Below are positions 57,189 through 64,000 of a stretch of 64,000 nt of DNA, in pieces. Location of the stretch: contig NC_092406.1 in NCBI RefSeq assembly GCF_009017415.1, positions 2,418,001-2,482,000 of the forward strand. Direction: 5' to 3'. The position numbers and the translations under genes were made by a program. The notes under the pieces are model-generated. The model saw nothing but the letters and a program-made list of their open reading frames with translations. It did no database searches and was not told where the DNA came from. Positions within the stretch are counted from its first letter, which is position 1. Each line of letters begins with the position of its first letter. The stretch is from Aspergillus flavus (taxonomy: Eukaryota; Ascomycota; Eurotiomycetes; Eurotiales; Aspergillaceae).

Positions 57189-57836
57189 TTAACATCGCCA
57201 ATCGACAATACTCTCCCACAACAACCTTAACCCTAATGAGAAGTCAGCACCAACCCAGCACCAACCCAACCCAACACCCCCAATAACCCAAAGAAAAGAA
57301 AACCTACCAAAAAGAACCACAACCCAAAAAGCATTCAAAAAGACAAAATAACCCCAAAAATACTCCCCTTTAGACCTAGAATGCTCAAGCCCAAAGACTA
57401 CACTCTCAAAACCCGCATTCGCATAATACAGCACATCCCCATACAACTGGCCCAAGCTTAGGCCGTATTCTTTCCAAACGGTTGCTGTGAGGGGAGGGAG
57501 AGAAAGTTGAGGGTGTAGTAGCTTTCTAAGAAGAGGTGGGTGAAGCTTCCTGTTTTTCTTTTTTCTTTTCTTTTTTTCTTTTTATTGTTACCTTTCTTAG
57601 TTATGGGTTGGGTTGGATTGGGGTGTTGGAGTGTACGTGAAGAGGACGAACCAGAGAGTGGTTAGGAGGTCGGATTTGGAGATTTGAGGGTGCTTGGTGA
57701 GGACGAATGCGTAGGTTATAGTTAGTATTATGCTACAGGTGAGGGCGAATATTGAGACTAGTTCGAATGTTCTTTTGTCGTTGGGGATGTAGTTAGGGAT
57801 CTCCGCCATGGTAGAGTAATAGGGGTGTGTGGGCAT
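57189..57836 (-). pseudogene. Broken EBP-family (sterol delta8-delta7 isomerase-like, EXPERA) gene
   Basis: Exon one (57836-57637) encodes a helix LVSIFALTCSIILTITYAFV and ends in TTLWFVLFT. Splicing to 57545 gives FTHLFLESYYTLNF, matching the EBP HxxxE helix. Two lesions follow. First, the frame changes near 57485-57495, after which TVWKEYGLS reads in a new frame. Second, KEYGLS runs directly into LGQLYGDVLYYA; in intact members these are about 60-70 residues apart, and the lost part carries the METxTA helix with catalytic Glu and Thr. The end FLNAFWVVVLF keeps the NxxW pair. EBP proteins are ER membrane sterol isomerases or relatives. With both changes the product would not fold normally, so I call it a pseudogene. 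An in-frame ATG at 57809 is another possible start. Confidence 0.7.
57265..57289 (-). other. G-quadruplex-type motif
   Basis: On the minus strand four G-runs (3, 5, 3 and 3 G) occur with loops of 5, 4 and 2 nt. It lies in the putative last intron of the EBP-like pseudogene. Confidence 0.5.
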
Positions 57837-59560
<1,724 letters not shown>

Positions 59561-60340
59561 GTTGGGCGGCGGGGGGAAGATTTGCAGAGATCAATTGATA
59601 AATGTTGAGAGGGGTAGAGAGGGGCACCGAGAGAAAACAAACGGTATTGATTATCTTGGAGCAATTGAGGAAAAGGAACAAGAGTCCGAAGCAATGAAAC
59701 TCCGAACGGGGTATCTTAAGAAGGGTATGATAACAAACACAAGTGAGTTAAGAATTTTTTTTTAAAAAAAAAAGGAGATCTTACGATCCTTCTATTTTTT
59801 CTTGGGTAACAGAACTCCTATGTCGGCGCCCGTGACGAGTCATACCTGCCTTATCGGTCAACGTCTCGCACGTGAATCGGGTTGATCGGACCCTTGCGCA
59901 TGCCTCAGGTTGGTCAACTCCATTGGCTGGATCGTCATTCGCTGCCCACATCAACTCTAATTCCGTATATCCCACAGGGTGGAGCCACCAAGTTGACTAT
60001 CTAGCATTGAACACCCGGAATTAAATCCGTAAGTCCTTCACTGCGTGCCTCATCTCATCGACGCCGATCCTTGCAGGGGAGCATAATGATACTTCTACCA
60101 CCAAATCCTCTCTAGTGCCCTCTGAGGCATCGCACAGTACGACCTACGTGGAATTCAGAGCTTCCATTTGTGCTCATGATCTCCATTCAGGAAAGTAATA
60201 AGGGCTAGCATGACTTTGGGTTATCGATGATGCACACCGTTGTCTTTCCAAGGTAATAATAAAACAGCCAATCTAGGGAGCAGCAACAGGGCCTTCAGGG
60301 CGTGGTCGGCACTCTGCAAACTATGAGAAGACAGCTAGCT
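59561..60340. promoter_or_regulatory. Intergenic region, DAHP synthase promoter
   Basis: 780 bp between the DAHP synthase start and the 3' end of the next minus-strand gene. It contains the dA:dT tract and the Gcn4-like site listed separately; no coding sequence. Confidence 0.45.
59755..59773. promoter_or_regulatory. T/A homopolymer inverted repeat in DAHP synthase promoter
   Basis: A T-run of nine runs directly into an A-run of about ten, some 200 bp upstream of the DAHP synthase ATG. Poly(dA:dT) tracts often keep fungal promoters free of nucleosomes. A Gcn4-like ATGACTC (minus strand) lies nearby at 59837-59843. Confidence 0.4.
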
Positions 60341-62993
60341 TCAAGCGCTTTTGTGCTTTTTTGCCTTCCTTTCTTCTGAGCTTAACTGCGAGTTTGTCCT
60401 CTTCCGAGCACACCGCTCGGTGGCTTCCAGGCGATGAATTAACTCTTGACAGACGTTTGCATGGTGATCTCTGATCATGTTCATCTGCTGCTTACATAGT
60501 TTCATTCGTTCTTCTTGTGCCTCAAAAAGCTGATCGAGTACGCGGTGGCACTGTCGGCGATATGTCTCCAAGACACCATGGACTGTTTGCTTCTCAGTTT
60601 CTAACCCGCGCTTCAGACGCTTCACCTAATTAGCAGATGCGCTAGGTCTACTTTATATCATGCACAATTTGACTCACATTACTAGAATCGAGTAACATGC
60701 TCTGTGTATACCTTTGCAGTTCTTGTAGGCTCGTATCCCCATTCGTCTCTTTGAGGGCTTTGGCATGAGTGCTCGATGTTACCGCTGTATCCCAGGGGGG
60801 ATCAATAGAGGACAGCTCTTCTTGCGACAGGGATTGATATGGACCCTGGCCCGCAATATCAACTCGGCTGTGTTGCCTATGGGGTTCTGAGGCTGCTCTA
60901 AAGAAATTCCGGCGGACGCTCCTTGTCTGGCCCTCACAGCTCTTTGGTAAAATGGGCCCTTGTGCGAACGGGTCTCCTATGCGCACGCCATAACTCTCAC
61001 CACACGTAGTGGTAGCCAGCGTGTTTCTAGCATCAGGCACTTCAACGAAACTCTCTTCAATACTTCCATCATAGCCAGACTCTTCAACAATGCTTCTAGC
61101 TGGGCTTTGCTTTACATCTTGTGTCAGCTGTCCAGATTGGCCTTCGCAATGTACCGTACCATCAGAAATTATAAGTTTATTCTCCATATGTGATAGGAGT
61201 CGTGGGCTTCCATATGGATCGACAATACTCTTTCTTGGTGTCGTCCTTTGATGCTCCGCAGTGCGCTCCTGCGCCTGTTGACTGTCGTGGGGCAGAAGAG
61301 ATTTGGTGGAAACTGGGACACTGTGGCCTGATATAACTGCTCTCATTATACCAGAACTCTCAGGACCAAGAGCACTCTCGTCGCTTCCGCTGCACGATTT
61401 ACTTCTAGCCGCCTCGCTAGAGCTAATTGAACTGCTGTGGTCAGATCGGATAATTGGGGTGTCTCCGCAACGTGGTTGAGCATGACGTGGGCTTTGTCTC
61501 GAATTGGTAGGAGACATGAATCCATCTGCTCCTGCTCTAGTTTCCCATCGCCCGTCACCCAAGGCTACTGTTTCTATGCTAGCCGATATCATCTCGGTCT
61601 CTCTTAAAACCCCCTGGCTGTTATTTTGCTTTGTTTCCCGTACTTCTTCCGGGCGTTTCTGGCCTATAAAAAGGTTCAGTCTATCTGTATCTGAGCTTCG
61701 CGGGACCACATAGTGGCCATCCTCATCCTCATCATTTTCTGATAAAATTGGTTCAGCAAGTAGTTTTTCTCTAGGAGGTACTTCAATGGATGGGGCTGAT
61801 GATGTCGCTGCTTCAGGGTTGCTCTGGCTCTTGCGATCAGGAGGTGCATCATGTCCATGGTTATGATATCGTTTACATCGTGATAACGCTTCCTCTAGTT
61901 GGAAAGCTGCAGCGAGCTTTCCACCAATACTCTGGCCTCTCCCTATACGCTTTGCCCCTAGTAACCGAGGTTTAGGAGGTGTTTGTGAGGGCCCAGAAGC
62001 ATCAGAATCTGTGACATGAGCGTGTGCATCATCCCCATGATCGTCGCCGCTATGGACGGCGAGGTTAGGCACTGGCGCATGCTGACTATGCTCTTCGATT
62101 TTCAGCCAAGAAGTTTCACCCTTCGCTAAGATCTCAATGAGATTACCATCATCCGTTGCACATTTTCCAGAGACGGAATGTTCACTGTCCGATGAGCTAC
62201 TGTGGTCTTCATTTCGGATTCCAATATTCTCGAGGTTCCTCAGCCCACGTTTATATCCAGGCACTTCAATCGCTTTGTTGACGCTCACGTCGTAAGATAC
62301 AGCCTTTGATATACAGCCTCTTTCCTTAATAGCACTGCCGGTCCTTTGTGCTAGTGGCCTCCGGCGATTCCCAGCAGAAGAGCTTGCTTCGCGGATCCCT
62401 TTCTGGTCCATAACCGGTTTCTTATAAAATGCTGTTCTTTTTCCAGAAGTCGGCGAAGACACCGGTGTAAGTTCGTCTCCCTTGCTAAGTTCCGACTCGC
62501 CGCTCGGGCGCAGGTCTTCATCCCAGTCGACGGCTGCCTTACGATGGGCAGCATATACCCTTCTATAGGCTCTTCGAGTATGAAAAATCAACGATTCCTG
62601 CGTATTAGACAACTGGGGGTTATTTCTGTTGCTAAAGGACAAGGTGCTTGGCTTATTCCTGTTCATTAGTTGCCTATTTTGGCTCGCAGTTGCGGCTGAC
62701 TCGTTGGACCGGGCCCTCGCCTCAGAAATGCGCTTGGACTTCCTTACTACCACCTCTGCCGTGTCCAGAGACACCACGGCCGATGACGATCTTTGAGTTT
62801 TGGATTTTGTTGTTGAAACGCTCAATTCGATCTCGTTGACGTTATTGATCTCTAGAGGGGTTTCATCGCGTAACAAGTGCTCAACCGTTTCACCCGAAAA
62901 ACTACATACTGTTAAGCGATGAAACATAGAGATACGTCTGATCCCGTGGCACTGACTGTATTCCCACATCTCCTTCGGTTTCTGTAGCTGCAT
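60341..62993 (-). CDS. Uncharacterised nuclear-looking protein with C-terminal coiled coil
   Basis: Two exons (62993-60678, 60625-60341), about 866 aa. I do not recognise the family. The first 770 residues are mostly disordered and rich in S, R, D and P, with basic patches (VVRKSKRISEARARS, GNRRRPLAQRTGS), a segment HTRRAYRRVYAAHRKAAVDW and a folded-looking block LLGAKRIGRGQSIGGKLAAA followed by FQLEEALSRCKRY. The second exon encodes a 75-residue coiled coil (LETEKQTVHGVLETYRRQCH ... EERMKLCKQQMNMIRDHH) and a basic end KAKKHKSA. The splice at SSN/VKRLKRG keeps frame. A scaffold or chromosome-axis role could be imagined but is not supported directly. The N-terminal start is uncertain. Confidence 0.7.
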
Positions 62994-64000
62994 TTCTTAG
63001 TTGAGTGACTAAGTTTAGCTCTGCCATATAAACGGAGTTTTGGTCATCGTTGTCTGCGCCGAAACACGTTTCCATTTTGTGCTTATGAGCTGATAGAAAC
63101 CTGTGAATGAAAAGTCCTTTCCATAAGGGTAATTGTCATAGAGAATGCTGGTGTGTGTGTATAGAAGTGAGTGTGCCATCACATGATCCTGTCAATCAAA
63201 CAGGAAACTTAAGTCTACAAACAAATTTGGGAAGGTCCTATGAGTCGTTGGACTTACAGAGCTTCTCAAAGTGCAAACTCTCACTCACGACAGCATCCGC
63301 TGAACGTTCTTCTGTGAGGTTTCCATGGAAGGCGCAACAGAGCCTGGCTCGTCGCAGGTCTGATTATGATTTAGAAGACATGAGCTTCAGGAGCTTGACT
63401 TATGTATCCACCAGAGCCAACCCAGTATTATAGAAGAACCAGAATTTATCAAAGGGTCCCATATCTTACAGACATATTTCGCCCGAACTACTGTATATTT
63501 TCCAATATTTAGAGTGTCAATATTTGACGAAACGCTAAGTTTGTGACCTGTGTGTCTGCAAATTCTGGGCACAATTGTTGAACACCATCTTGTTTGAAAA
63601 CTTTGTTAGTGAGAGGATAGAAAGAGGAGTCCTTTATTTACTGGACGGATCCACTAAAAGAGGGCAAGTGCCAGGGCCCTCTGCCAAGAACCCTTGCAAG
63701 AGGTGCAACACACCATAAGCATAAAACCCCAGATTTTGACATTGTAGCGCAGATGGCACCATCGCAGCTCATTGGAAGTTCCATACTATTTAAGCTATCA
63801 TTTACCCAGTTCGATATCCATTACTTACGGACTGTTCGCGACTGCTATTCGTACCAATTCTCTCAGGAGAAGAGTCAACGAGGCATGAGCTTGATTACCA
63901 ATGTGATCTGTCTGGTATTGTAATCAAGCACGGTCTATGAAAGATCCGATCCGAGTCGGCAATCGTTCGCTCCGCGCCCCGACTCTAATATCCATCCTTG
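62994..64000. other. Window end, no gene recognised
   Basis: 1.0 kb upstream of the coiled-coil protein gene. It should contain that gene's promoter. Open frames at 63107-63433 (+) and 63387-63572 (-) have no features. A gene could begin beyond the window. Confidence 0.35.

Noticed and set aside
63600..64000. tRNA-like strings near the window end
   Set aside because: I could not fold a cloverleaf with acceptor stem, anticodon loop and T-loop; no tRNA is called anywhere in the window.

Overview
The window is a filamentous ascomycete nuclear chromosome segment. Short GT-AG introns (about 45-120 nt) with CTAAC/CTGAC-type branch sites, the gene set and the protein signatures point to Eurotiales (Aspergillus/Penicillium type); I cannot name the species from sequence alone. 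Most genes are housekeeping and spliced, so the coordinates below are models assembled by hand from frame, splice signals and family conservation. No rRNA, tRNA, CRISPR array or intact transposon was found.

Layout. 0-5.4 kb: a DHA1-type MFS transporter (-) diverges from a C2H2 plus fungal_trans regulator (+). 6.7-10.2 kb: an uncharacterised Myb/SANT-like protein and an acyl-CoA thioesterase-like protein. 10.7-28.1 kb is the most distinctive part: six small genes for proteins with one N-terminal Myb/SANT-like domain and a low-complexity charged tail. They form two groups of three (10.7-14.1 kb and 24.5-28.1 kb), separated by a 3.5-kb gene-poor stretch, a cysteine-free cyanovirin-N homology lectin, an F-box protein and an Abp2-type ARS-binding protein. 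29.3-34.0 kb: a pfkB sugar kinase, ribosome biogenesis factor Brx1 and an F-box protein. 35.4-40.3 kb: Rab11/Ypt31 GTPase (-) diverging from a chromodomain protein (+). 40.7-46.2 kb: mitochondrial ClpX (-), Slx9 (-) and NAD-dependent glycerol-3-phosphate dehydrogenase (+). 46.8-54.7 kb: glycogen debranching enzyme and an OSCA/CSC1-like channel. 56.3-57.8 kb: two broken genes (F-box, EBP-like). 58.2-63.0 kb: DAHP synthase and an uncharacterised nuclear-looking coiled-coil protein.

Functional links. The transporter and zinc-finger gene share a divergent promoter and may be regulator and target. Brx1 and Slx9 both act in ribosome biogenesis. Glycerol-3-phosphate dehydrogenase and glycogen debranching enzyme both sit in carbon storage and osmolyte metabolism. 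The Myb-like set, Abp2 and the chromodomain protein make the window rich in DNA- and chromatin-associated proteins. Several genes use tiny exons (3, 6, 13 and 16 nt) that simple ORF reading misses; resolving them restores the expected family sequence each time.
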